From positions 1 to 64,000 of the forward strand of contig NZ_JARRAF010000002.1 of NCBI RefSeq assembly GCF_030129945.1: 64,000 nt of DNA, given 5' to 3'. The notes under the pieces were generated by a model. The model saw only the letters and a program-made list of their open reading frames with translations, searched no databases and was not told where the DNA came from. A program made the position numbers and the translations under genes. Each line of letters begins with the position of its first letter. Positions within the stretch are counted from its first letter, which is position 1. Shown here one piece after another: positions 17,828-25,973 of this stretch. The DNA comes from Parachitinimonas caeni. GTDB lineage: Bacteria > Pseudomonadota > Gammaproteobacteria > Burkholderiales > Chitinimonadaceae.

Positions 17828-18295
17828 TGGTAATTCCCCCGAAACCGGCCATAGATTATTTTTCCATTCTAGCAATTAGCTTGGGGTTTGCACTCGACCG
17901 GCTGAATATGTCCCTGGTCAGACAATGGCGCCATAGACAATTTCCTTTACTTTTACAAGTGCTTATTCAGATAACACCAGATAAGTCGAATCGCATAATC
18001 AATCGGATATTTTACGTATTACCCGCTACCGCCACGGTCTTGCCCGATTGCCACACCATCAAACTGGCTTACAACTTGCTTTCCAGCTGGGCTTCATGAC
18101 CAACAGCCATAAATCTGCCCACTGAGACTACGGGTATTAAGATAATGCAAATAGCCGGTGATTCGCGTGTAAATACTGCGAAATTCACCGGCTTATTTGT
18201 TTACGCAAAAATCGTGGATTATTGCAGTTTGTTTGGGCTATGCCCGACATTAAATAAGCATTTGCTGTTATTCATTTTGCCGGACCAACCTGAGG
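17828..18295. other. AT-rich intergenic region without a gene
   Basis: About 470 bp between two minus-strand genes. It must contain the promoter of the Slam-like/FecR operon; TAGAAT (minus strand, 17866-17871) is a possible -10 box, but no good -35 is present. An inverted repeat at 18154-18192 is the only other structure. Short open frames here show no coding character. Confidence 0.5.
18154..18192 (-). terminator. Possible terminator hairpin downstream of the HNOBA kinase
   Basis: GCCGGTGA at 18154-18161 pairs with TCACCGGC at 18185-18192, with partial pairing inward. It lies about 105 bp after the kinase stop. No proper T-run follows on the minus strand, so termination is uncertain; it could also be a regulatory hairpin. 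Confidence 0.3.
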
Positions 18296-19756
18296 TCATT
18301 GAGAATTGACAGGCAGGTATATAAGGACAGTTGTCCCGACTTCTAATTGGCTTTCCACCTTTATTTTCGCCCCCATCAAATCGAGTATTTCCCGCACGAT
18401 CGACATGCCCAGGCCAGTACCTGGAATATGCTGCGAGGGGTCCGCCCTGAAGAAGCGTTCGAACACGCGGGCCGTCTGTTCAGGCGACATGCCAATGCCC
18501 TGATCGCTGATCGCCACTTCCACACCACGCCCGGTTTCTGATTCGTCGTAGCGTGCGCTGACCGAAATCAAGCCACCGTTTGGCGAATACTTGATTGCGT
18601 TGGATAGCACGTTGTCGAACACCATGGTGAGTTTGTCGATGTCGACCAGCACCTCGGGCAGTTCTGCTGGCAAGCTGCGCTGCAAGCTAAAGTTCTCGGG
18701 CAGTTTGAGGGCATCGGTGCTGCGCAGAATGGCCGGCATCGGGCTCTGCCGGGCAAAGACGAAGTCGGCCCCATGCTGCGATTCGAGCTTGGACAGCGCC
18801 AGCAACTCGTCGATCAAGCCCATCATCAACTTGCTCTGTTTATGAACCGTACCCAGCATCTTGGCCTGCTTTTCTGGCGGGAATGTGCGGGCCAGCATCA
18901 GCTCGACATAACCGAAAATGCTGACCATCGGGGTACGCAGCTCATGGGCAGCGGTTGTCAGGAACTCACTCTTGAGCCGGTCCAGCTCGCGCTCGCGGCT
19001 GACATCGCGGAAATAGAACACGATTGAGCCATCTGCAGCGTCCCGGCGCTCTACCGTCAACACCCGGCCAGAATCCAGCACCAGCGTGCCATGGGCGATT
19101 GACGAAGGCTGGCCGTGTGTTGGCTCCAACCAGCTTTCGAGCATGTCGCAAAAGGGCTGCAGCGACATCTCGGCCAATTCCTCATCGTTCTTTTCCAGCA
19201 GCTGACAGGCTGCAGCGTTTGCACTGATTAGATGCCCATCCGCCGCAAATGAGACAAAGCCATCCGGACTCAGGTCAAACACCATCGCCAGCTGGCGTGA
19301 GCGTTCGCGCAGTTTGCCGGCCATCCGCTTTGCATCTTCAAAAGCCAGACTCATCGAACGCTGCATCAGCAGGAATTCGTAGATCGGGTCGTGTGCGGAA
19401 AAATCACTCAGGCCCAGGCCGAGTGCTTGTAATTCTTCGATCTGGTTGGCAACTGGCGAGCCGACAAAGGTCAGTAGCCCGGCCTCATCCGAAGCCACCA
19501 GTTGTCCCCGCAGTTTCAGACTTTCAGACTGCAAACAATGTAAAACCACCACATCACCCGTCACCGCGCGCAAGGCCTCGTAGCTATCACAGCCCGCCGG
19601 CCGGTGAATCTTGAACCAATGCCGTAAATCTTGCCCAGGCTCGGCAGCCGGCAAGGTTTTTTGCAGTGCGCTCCCTAGTTCCACCAGTTGCAAACTGCAG
19701 TTGAACACGATGAAGAAGGGAAACAACGCTGCGAAGCCCGTAGGATCGAGTTGCAT
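18296..19756 (-). CDS. HNOBA-domain histidine kinase (H-NOX partner)
   Basis: 486 residues. The N-terminus (FPFFIVFNCSLQLVELGSALQKTLP, then about 150 residues) matches the heme-NO-binding-associated (HNOBA) domain, which pairs with H-NOX proteins in bacterial kinases and guanylate cyclases. A short coiled segment leads to a PAS domain (about 160-255: LSPDGFVSFAADGHLISANAA), then the H-box AAHELRTPMVSIFGY with His271. The ATPase domain has N-box DNVLSNAIKYSP, G1 ISDQGIGM and G2 GTGLGMSIV. There are no membrane helices, so it is cytoplasmic. The H-NOX gene is directly upstream (gap 152 bp). In known systems NO-bound H-NOX inhibits kinase autophosphorylation; the same is inferred here. Confidence 0.88.
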   Translation of the reverse strand: MQLDPTGFAALFPFFIVFNCSLQLVELGSALQKTLPAAEPGQDLRHWFKIHRPAGCDSYEALRAVTGDVVVLHCLQSESLKLRGQLVASDEAGLLTFVGSPVANQIEELQALGLGLSDFSAHDPIYEFLLMQRSMSLAFEDAKRMAGKLRERSRQLAMVFDLSPDGFVSFAADGHLISANAAACQLLEKNDEELAEMSLQPFCDMLESWLEPTHGQPSSIAHGTLVLDSGRVLTVERRDAADGSIVFYFRDVSRERELDRLKSEFLTTAAHELRTPMVSIFGYVELMLARTFPPEKQAKMLGTVHKQSKLMMGLIDELLALSKLESQHGADFVFARQSPMPAILRSTDALKLPENFSLQRSLPAELPEVLVDIDKLTMVFDNVLSNAIKYSPNGGLISVSARYDESETGRGVEVAISDQGIGMSPEQTARVFERFFRADPSQHIPGTGLGMSIVREILDLMGAKIKVESQLEVGTTVLIYLPVNSQ

Positions 19757-19908
19757 GCCGACCTCTCATGATGTCTTGGGTGGCTGTCCTCGCATCCACA
19801 CAGCCCACCAGATTTGCACTTTGCGCGAGCGCGAGTCCGTCAGGCAGACGGCCGCACCGTACTGCCCGCCACCGGATCGCGACCGCGCAGCGATCTTGCA
19901 AACCGCTT

Positions 19909-20457
19909 TCAAGCCAGCCGGCGGATGCTGAACACATCCTCGGGCGCCCCTTGTGTGCGGTCGGCAATCTGGGCGATCTCGATCGTCTCACCGAACATCT
20001 TGGCCAGACCGCGAATCAGTCCGACCACCATTGGCGCCAGGCCCTGCCGCGACGACTGGTAGTGCAACCACCAGCTACCGTCGGCCTGATCTTCGCAGCG
20101 GAAGTGCGGCAGGATGGTTTTGGGGTAGATCAACTCGACCCGACCATGCATGGCGTTCAGATTGCCCAGAAACTCACGCATGCTGTTGCCGCCCGCCTTG
20201 AACATCTCGCCATACCCTTCCTGCGCGGTATAAAGCGTCCAATACTCGCCGAATGCTTCGAGCACTTTGTCCGGCGGCAATCCAAGCACCTCGGATGCAG
20301 CACCAACCAGGCGATAGGTCACGTCATCCGGGTAGGTTTCCATGCCGATGAATTCTTCGTCCTCAATGCCGGCACGCTTGCGGATGCGATCCCAGGTTGG
20401 GCGTCCAAACTGGCTGACTACCAGGCCTTCGACTGCTTTGTTCACCAATCCGTACAT
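19909..20457 (-). CDS. H-NOX heme nitric-oxide sensor
   Basis: 182 residues from the ATG at 20457. Two earlier in-frame ATGs exist (20475, 20463), but AAGGAG sits six bases before this one and MYGLVNKAVEGLV is the usual family start. Proximal heme ligand His104 lies in NAMHGRVELIYP. The heme-propionate clamp Y-x-S-x-R is Tyr133, Ser135 and Arg137 (YQSSR). No tyrosine occurs between residues 138 and 153, where O2-binding members keep their distal Tyr, so NO selectivity is predicted. It lies in an operon with an HD-GYP protein upstream and the HNOBA kinase downstream, a layout known for NO control of biofilm and cyclic-di-GMP. Confidence 0.93.
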   Translation of the reverse strand: MYGLVNKAVEGLVVSQFGRPTWDRIRKRAGIEDEEFIGMETYPDDVTYRLVGAASEVLGLPPDKVLEAFGEYWTLYTAQEGYGEMFKAGGNSMREFLGNLNAMHGRVELIYPKTILPHFRCEDQADGSWWLHYQSSRQGLAPMVVGLIRGLAKMFGETIEIAQIADRTQGAPEDVFSIRRLA

Positions 20458-20516
20458 GATCATCTCCTTGGACATTCAACGGGTACGAGGGGGCTACCAA
20501 AACGTAACCGGTCCCC

Positions 20517-21284
20517 CTACCGAGGCAGGGACTGGTAGCGCCGCAGAATATCGACGCCGACCGGCTTGTTACCGATATGGTCGCGAGTCGCCCGGAAGTG
20601 CGGGGCGTTCGCAATCAGCAAATCCACCAGCGTGGGGTCGAACTGACGGCCACTGCGGCTGACGATCATGTCGAAAATCTGATCATCGCCATAACGGGGC
20701 CGGTAACAACGATCCATCGCCAGCACATCGAAAAAGTCCACCAGCGCGACGATCCGTCCTGACAGCGGAATCTCGCGTCCCTGCAAACCCTGCGGATAAC
20801 CGGAGCCATCAAAGTGTTCGTGATGGGTCCGGGCGATTTCTGCCGCCAGTTTGAGTACCGGCGAGGTCGATCCCGACAACAAGTGCGCCCCGACTTCGCA
20901 ATGGCGGTTGACGGCGACACGCTCGGCCTCGGTCAATGGCCCCGGTTTGAGCAAGGTGGCATCGGCGATGGCCAGCTTGCCGATATCGTGCAGCGGGGCG
21001 GCCATCCTGATTGCGGTGCACCAGCTGGACGACCAACCAGCCAGGCGGGCCAGCTCTTCAGCCAGACACCCAATGCGCACAATATGGGCCGCTGACTCGT
21101 CGTTACGGAATTCGGCCACCGAGGCCAGCCGCAACATCATCTGCAGGCCGGCGTCTTCCTGACGTTCGAATTCATCGCGCAACTCTTCATATAGCATCCG
21201 CTGGTCGGAAGCCGCCTGCCGCAAAGCACCGATGACACTTTCCTCAAACGAGAAGCTGTCATCACCGAGATAGGGGGTCTGCAT
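20517..21284 (-). CDS. HD-GYP phosphodiesterase (cyclic-di-GMP hydrolase)
   Basis: 256 residues from the ATG at 21284, preceded by GAGGAG at six bases; an upstream in-frame ATG at 21320 would overlap the preceding gene. Residues 1-50 are a helical, coiled-coil-like segment. The HD-GYP domain follows with His67, the HD pair 99-100 in LHDIGKLAI, the HHEHFDGSGYP motif near 154-164 and later metal-site helices. HD-GYP enzymes cleave cyclic-di-GMP to pGpG or GMP. It lacks the receiver domain that H-NOX-linked HD-GYP proteins (HnoB type) usually carry; a separate single-domain receiver is encoded 10 bp upstream. It is 59 bp ahead of the H-NOX gene. Confidence 0.9.
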   Translation of the reverse strand: MQTPYLGDDSFSFEESVIGALRQAASDQRMLYEELRDEFERQEDAGLQMMLRLASVAEFRNDESAAHIVRIGCLAEELARLAGWSSSWCTAIRMAAPLHDIGKLAIADATLLKPGPLTEAERVAVNRHCEVGAHLLSGSTSPVLKLAAEIARTHHEHFDGSGYPQGLQGREIPLSGRIVALVDFFDVLAMDRCYRPRYGDDQIFDMIVSRSGRQFDPTLVDLLIANAPHFRATRDHIGNKPVGVDILRRYQSLPR

Positions 21285-21294
21285 GGCCAACTCC

Positions 21295-21666
21295 TCAAGC
21301 CGGGGCAAGCAGCTGATCAATCGTCTCTATCAATTCCAGAGGGCTGAAGGGTTTGAGCATGTATTGATCACACCCGGCCTTACGCCCCATTTCGCGGTCG
21401 GACGCCTGACCTCTGGCCGTCAGCAGCACGACCTTGGTCTGATGCAAGGCGCCGTTGGCCTTGATCCGGCTGCATACCTGGTAGCCATCCAGCTCGCCCT
21501 GCATCATCACGTCCAGCAGAACCAGATCCGGCCGGATGGCCTCTGCCAGCTTGAGGCCGCTGACCCCATCGCCGGCTTCATGAATTTCGAAGTCTTCAAA
21601 CTCCAGCGTCACTCTCACCAGGGTGCGAATGTCGGGTTGGTCTTCGACGATCAGAATCTTGTGCAT
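21295..21666 (-). CDS. Single-domain response regulator (CheY-like receiver)
   Basis: 123 residues from the ATG at 21666 with GGGAG upstream. The acidic pair Glu8/Asp9 is in IVEDQ, phospho-acceptor Asp52 in LLDVMM, Thr in LLTARG and the conserved Lys in YMLKPFSP. It has no output domain. Only 10 bp separate it from the HD-GYP gene, so the two are probably translated together. The receiver may act in trans on the HD-GYP enzyme or serve as a phosphate shuttle for the HNOBA kinase. Confidence 0.9.
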   Translation of the reverse strand: MHKILIVEDQPDIRTLVRVTLEFEDFEIHEAGDGVSGLKLAEAIRPDLVLLDVMMQGELDGYQVCSRIKANGALHQTKVVLLTARGQASDREMGRKAGCDQYMLKPFSPLELIETIDQLLAPA

Positions 21667-21826
21667 GATCTTGCTCCCGATGCGCAGTCCGCCCTTCCGT
21701 GCCATACCGCATCGTCCACAGCACGGAAACTCATTTGCCCACGGCTCAAGGTCTTTGCTCCGCAACGCGTTGGGGGTGAATCCTGATCAGCGTTGCGGGC
21801 AAGGGCCTGGCCCATCCACCCACCGT

Positions 21827-22903
21827 TCAACCGGCGGCAGGCGCATCCTTGGCCTTGTTGCGCCGCGCCAGCAACCGGGACATATCAGCCGCATAGCGCT
21901 TGGCCTGTGCCAGATCCAGCTCGCTGTTGTTGCTACGAACGGGGGCTCCGGTTGGCAACTCGACCACGAAGTCCAGCTGGTCAAACTCACACTCTTCCCG
22001 CAAGGCGCCGCCATGCAATTCAACGATGCGCTTGCACAGATTGAGACCGATCACCGCTTCGGCCCGGCGTTCAGCCGACACCGTCGGCACAGGCAGGAAT
22101 GAACGGCTGCCGGCTTCTGGCGGGGCGTAGAAGCCCAGGTTGCGGAACACCAGCATGATGCGCTGACCAATCTGCCGACCCTCGATTTCGACATTCGAGC
22201 CTTTAGCCGAAGATGCAATCGCTTCGCGCAGGCACTCTTCGAGCGCCCGTTTCAGCCAGACCCGGCTGCCGTAAACCGGCGCACTGTCGGCATTCAAACC
22301 GTTGATCGAGACGCGGACGCCATGCTGCTTGGCCTGCGGTGACAGCTCGGTCCAGATCTCGGCCAGCATTTCGTGCAGCACGATGCGATCTTCACTGTCG
22401 AACCCATCACTGCCCCACAACTGCCCCAGATCAGCCAGTTTTCCCAGCAACTCCGACACCTTGTTCACGGCCTCCAGCTGCTCGGCCAGTTCAGGTTGAT
22501 CTTCAATCAGCGCATTCAGACTGCCCGCCAGCTGGTTGCATGGCTCGCGCAGATCCAGGCCGATCACGGTCATCAAATTGTCCAGCGCCTGCCGGTACAA
22601 GCCTTCCTTGCGGCTCTCGGTCAGCAGCACCACCGCTTCACCCATCTGCATGCCGGGCAGGCAGCGAGCCTTCACCACCGAAGCCGACGACTCGCGCAGA
22701 ACGAATTCAGCAGCATCGGCATTCGGCGACTGGGCAATGCGACTGATCGCTTCGCGTAACGGGCCGGGCGGCAAGGGTTGTGGCCGCTCCAGACCTGTCA
22801 TCCTTTCGGCTGCCGCGTTGCTGTAGCGCACCCGGCCGTCGAATCCAACCAGTACCAATCCTTCGGACATACCACCCAGGATTTCCTTCAGCGTGTTGTT
22901 CAT
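21827..22903 (-). CDS. Degenerate PAS histidine-kinase-like protein
   Basis: 358 residues, start supported by GGAGG five bases upstream. The PAS domain (about 8-110) opens GGMSEGLVLVGFDGRVRYSN. Where the H-box belongs the sequence reads VIGLDLREPCNQLAGSLNAL, with no histidine. The ATPase-like domain keeps a weak N-box (ALEECLREAIASSAKG) and a GLNLCKRIVELHGGAL helix, but the glycine boxes are poor. It is probably a scaffold or sensor that does not autophosphorylate. First gene of the leftward H-NOX operon; the 160 bp before the receiver gene contain nothing obvious. Confidence 0.75.
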   Translation of the reverse strand: MNNTLKEILGGMSEGLVLVGFDGRVRYSNAAAERMTGLERPQPLPPGPLREAISRIAQSPNADAAEFVLRESSASVVKARCLPGMQMGEAVVLLTESRKEGLYRQALDNLMTVIGLDLREPCNQLAGSLNALIEDQPELAEQLEAVNKVSELLGKLADLGQLWGSDGFDSEDRIVLHEMLAEIWTELSPQAKQHGVRVSINGLNADSAPVYGSRVWLKRALEECLREAIASSAKGSNVEIEGRQIGQRIMLVFRNLGFYAPPEAGSRSFLPVPTVSAERRAEAVIGLNLCKRIVELHGGALREECEFDQLDFVVELPTGAPVRSNNSELDLAQAKRYAADMSRLLARRNKAKDAPAAG

Positions 22904-22926
22904 GGCAGCCTCCGTCTTTTCACGGT

Positions 22927-22960
22927 TTCATTTTTATCATTTATATCATTTTTATCAAAT
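22927..22960. promoter_or_regulatory. AT-rich direct repeats in the divergent promoter region
   Basis: TTTTTATCATTTATATCATTTTTATCAAAT contains three spaced TATCA words, about 10 bp apart (one helical turn), 25 bp upstream of the degenerate-kinase start. Such helically phased repeats could be an operator, perhaps for the divergent HTH-receiver protein. This is inference from pattern only. Confidence 0.3.
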
Positions 22961-23146
22961 ACCGTTCGTCGCCAGACATCTGCAGTACCGCGGCAGATGG
23001 CCACCTAGCCAAAAATTCCTATTACATCAGAGGCCTGAGTTAGCTCCCTTTGTCGCAATGGCACCGGATCTGTCTGCATTCGGATTGCAGCCAACCCGCC
23101 TCGCCAACAGACCAGATGACTTGCTTTCGCAAAAAAAATAGTAATA

Positions 23147-23779
23147 ATGATAAATATGAAAGAAATTCCATCAGACACTGACTATCTCTCCACCCGGGAA
23201 GCGGCCGATCTACTCGGCGTTGCGCTGCGCACCGTGCAACTGTGGGTGGAGGCCGGCACCTTGCGTGCCTGGAAAACGGCCGGCGGACACCGCAGGATCG
23301 AGCGGGATTCGGTGCAGGCCCTGCTGCAGCAACGCTCCGGGGTGCTGGCAGCCAGTACGGATTTGCAGATAAACGAAGTGGGCAAGCTGGTGCCGCTGCA
23401 CATTCTGGTGGTCGAGGACGATGAAAACCTGCGGCGTTTGATGGAACTGACGATGGAAGGCTGGGAACCGCCTGTCACCTTTGAAATGGCCGGCAATGGC
23501 TTCGAGGGATTGATCAAGCTGGGACGACGTCGGCCAGATCTACTGATCACTGACCTGAATATGCCGGGCATGGACGGCTTCCGCCTGATCCGGCATCTGC
23601 GGGAAGACCCGCAGTACCGTGACATCCAGATCGTCGTGATGTCGGCGTTGCGGCCTGCCGATATCCAGGATCGAGGTGGCTTGCCACCGGACATTCCGGT
23701 ATTTGGCAAGCCGATCCAGATGGCCGAGCTGCACCGGCTGATTCAGGGGCGGCAATTTGCCCGGAACGGCAGCAGCTAG
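23147..23779 (+). CDS. HTH (MerR/excisionase-type)-receiver fusion regulator
   Basis: 210 residues. Residues 12-60 form a winged-helix DNA-binding domain of the MerR/excisionase kind (LSTREAADLLGVALRTVQLW, AGGHRRIERDSV). Residues about 84-200 are a receiver with VVEDDE, phospho-acceptor Asp136 in LITDLNMPG and Lys in FGKPIQM. This order, DNA-binding first and receiver last, is the reverse of ordinary response regulators. No ribosome site is visible; an ATG three codons in (23156) is an alternative start. The TAG stop comes from a repeat-family end. It diverges from the H-NOX operon and precedes a kinase gene on the same strand, its likely partner. Confidence 0.85.
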   Translation: MINMKEIPSDTDYLSTREAADLLGVALRTVQLWVEAGTLRAWKTAGGHRRIERDSVQALLQQRSGVLAASTDLQINEVGKLVPLHILVVEDDENLRRLMELTMEGWEPPVTFEMAGNGFEGLIKLGRRRPDLLITDLNMPGMDGFRLIRHLREDPQYRDIQIVVMSALRPADIQDRGGLPPDIPVFGKPIQMAELHRLIQGRQFARNGSS

Positions 23780-23848
23780 GCTCTGTTGACGTTTTGTTTC
23801 CGGTCGCGCCGGGCCGAGTTTTGGGGCTGGGCACGGCGGGGTGAATGA
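23777..23848. repeat. Left end and first arm of a repeat-family element
   Basis: TAGGCTCTGTTGACG and TTTTGTTTCCGGTCGCGCC, then CCGAGTTTTGGGGC, follow copy 1 closely and then more loosely to about 23848. The second half of the hairpin and the right end are missing. The first three bases are the stop codon of the HTH-receiver gene, and the fragment lies directly upstream of the next gene's ribosome site. Confidence 0.75.
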
Positions 23849-23875
23849 CCCGGCCATCTTTGCAGGAGAGGCTTC

Positions 23876-25861
23876 ATGGACAGCGCTATCGTCAACACCG
23901 CCAGGGCCCCGTCGGCCCATCAGGACCAGATCGACGTCAGCACGCTGTCACTGGTTGCCACGCTGACCCATAGCGCCGTTGCGATTACCGACCGCGAAGG
24001 GCATATCGAATGGGCCAATGAGAGCTTCGCCCGGATGGCCGGCTATCGGCTCGACGAAGTCATTGGCCTCAAGCCTGGAGACCTGCTGCAGACCACCCGC
24101 ACCGATCCCGTCGCCGTCGAACATATGCGGCACGGGCTGGAAGCCGGCGAAAGCTTCCGCGTGGAACTGCTCAACCGCAACCGCGCCGGCAGGGAATTCT
24201 GGGTGGCGCTCGAATTGCAGGCCATCACCAATGAGTCCGGAGAGGTCACCCGCTTCATTTCTATTGCCAGCGACATTACCGCACAGCGGCTGACAGACCT
24301 CACCATCCAGCTGCAATACGGCGTTGCACGTATCCTCGCCGACACCGGTCGCTATGATGAACGGCTGATCCGGGTGCTCGACATCCTCTGTACCAGCCTC
24401 GACTACCAGCTGGGCGCCATCTGGCTGGCACACGAGCCCGATCCGCAATTGCACTGTGATGCGGTCTGGCATGCACCACGGGCCAGCCTGCTGCAGCTGG
24501 CGGAAGCGATGTCGGCCCATGCCAGCCTGCCTGAAGACAAGGACTGTGCCGGTAGCCGATTACCGCTCAACCAACCGCTCTGCGAACCCTTGCCGGCATT
24601 CAGCACCTGCCAGCTGGTCAACCAGGCCCGAGCCGCCGGGCTGATTTATCGTGTGGTGGTTCCGGTGGCCGTTGCAGACCGCCAGCTCGGCATTCTTGAA
24701 TTCTGGCAGGAACGCATCAGCCCGCCAGCTGGCGCCGTGCTGCTGGCCCTACAGGCCATTGGTCAGCAATTGGCGCAGTTCGTGGCACGTCAGCGTGATC
24801 AGATCCGGCTGCAAAAGCTCACCCGCGAGCTGAGCGCCATCTTTACGCTGAGCCCGGATGGTTTTGTCGCCTGCAACGAGCGTGACGAGTGGACCTATGC
24901 CAACCCGGCCTTCCATCGCATTACCGGCCTGGAACGCAAGGATGGCGCCAGCCGCAACGATCTCGAAGCCGGGCTGCGCAGCCTCTGCCATCAGGCTGCC
25001 AACTATGCCTCGCTCGCCACCCTGCTGCCTGAAGGCAACGACGAGCTGGAACTGGCCATACCCGAACTCTGCGTCGTGCAACGTTCGGTGCGCACCATGC
25101 AGCACAGCGACGGCAGCAACGCCGGCTTCGTGCTGTATCTGCGCGATGTCACCCGCGAACGTGAAGTCGAAAGGATGAAAAGCGAGTTTCTTTCGACAGC
25201 CGCCCATGAGTTGCGCACTCCCATGGCCAGCATCTTCGGCTTCTCGCAGCTCTTGCTGGTGCGCAAGTACGACGAAGCCCGCCAGCGCGAGCTGCTGGAG
25301 CGCATTCACCGGCAATCGGGATTGCTGTCGCAGATGGTCAACGAACTGCTTGATCTGGCAAGGATCGAAGCCCGCGCCGGCACCGACTTCGCCTGGAGTG
25401 AGGTCTCGCTGGCAGATGTAGTCCGCACCACCGTCGATAATTTCCTGCCCGATGGCAACGCCCGACCGACGCTGGTCGATTACCCCAGCCAGCCAATCCG
25501 GGTTCGGGTGGACGAAGAAAAATTCTCGCGAGCGCTGACCAATGTCATCGCCAATGCGCATAAATATTCACCCGATGGCGGCGAAGTCCGTATCAACTTC
25601 ATCGCGCAACAAGATGATGGTCAGCGTCCACTGGTGGGGATCGAAGTGCGGGATCAGGGCATAGGCATGACCCCTGAGCAACTTTCGCGTATCTGCGAAC
25701 GCTTTTACCGCGCCAATCCGGCCGGGCCAATCCCAGGTACCGGGCTGGGAATGTCGCTGGTCAAGGAAATCATGGGATTGCTAGGCGGTAGCCTGGCGCT
25801 GGCCAGCACTCCAGGCCAGGGCACCACCGTCACGCTCTGGCTGGAAGCGCTGTCAGACTGA
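23876..25861 (+). CDS. Cytoplasmic PAS-GAF-PAS histidine kinase
   Basis: 661 residues, start supported by GGAGAGG. PAS-1 (about 25-145: SAVAITDREGHIEWANESF) is followed by a GAF-like domain (about 150-310) and PAS-2 (about 315-420: LSPDGFVACNERDEWTYANP). The HisKA H-box is AAHELRTPMASIFGFS with His444. The ATPase domain has N-box TNVIANAHKYSP, G1 VRDQGIGM and G2 GTGLGMSLVKE. No membrane helices. The H-box region closely resembles that of the HNOBA kinase at 18296-19756, suggesting paralogy and possibly shared regulators. It is adjacent to the HTH-receiver gene (gap 96 bp, filled by a repeat fragment). Confidence 0.87.
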   Translation: MDSAIVNTARAPSAHQDQIDVSTLSLVATLTHSAVAITDREGHIEWANESFARMAGYRLDEVIGLKPGDLLQTTRTDPVAVEHMRHGLEAGESFRVELLNRNRAGREFWVALELQAITNESGEVTRFISIASDITAQRLTDLTIQLQYGVARILADTGRYDERLIRVLDILCTSLDYQLGAIWLAHEPDPQLHCDAVWHAPRASLLQLAEAMSAHASLPEDKDCAGSRLPLNQPLCEPLPAFSTCQLVNQARAAGLIYRVVVPVAVADRQLGILEFWQERISPPAGAVLLALQAIGQQLAQFVARQRDQIRLQKLTRELSAIFTLSPDGFVACNERDEWTYANPAFHRITGLERKDGASRNDLEAGLRSLCHQAANYASLATLLPEGNDELELAIPELCVVQRSVRTMQHSDGSNAGFVLYLRDVTREREVERMKSEFLSTAAHELRTPMASIFGFSQLLLVRKYDEARQRELLERIHRQSGLLSQMVNELLDLARIEARAGTDFAWSEVSLADVVRTTVDNFLPDGNARPTLVDYPSQPIRVRVDEEKFSRALTNVIANAHKYSPDGGEVRINFIAQQDDGQRPLVGIEVRDQGIGMTPEQLSRICERFYRANPAGPIPGTGLGMSLVKEIMGLLGGSLALASTPGQGTTVTLWLEALSD

Positions 25862-25920
25862 CCTCGCACCGGGTTGGCTCCGCTTGCGTTGGCCTGCGCG
25901 AGCGATTGGCTTGGCCGCTC

Positions 25921-25929
25921 TGCTACAAT
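25921..25929 (+). promoter_or_regulatory. Extended -10 promoter of the polysaccharide-export cluster
   Basis: TGCTACAAT (TG-n-TACAAT) is a good extended -10 element 45 bp before the ABC ATPase start. No consensus -35 is seen at the right spacing, as is tolerated for extended -10 promoters. Confidence 0.4.
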
Positions 25930-25973
25930 CTGGCGCTTTCGTACCTCAGTCGGGGCCACCGCTCCGGGCACCC

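Noticed and set aside
19768-20538. 256-codon plus-strand frame opposite the H-NOX gene
   Set aside because: Antisense shadow of a well-supported H-NOX gene.
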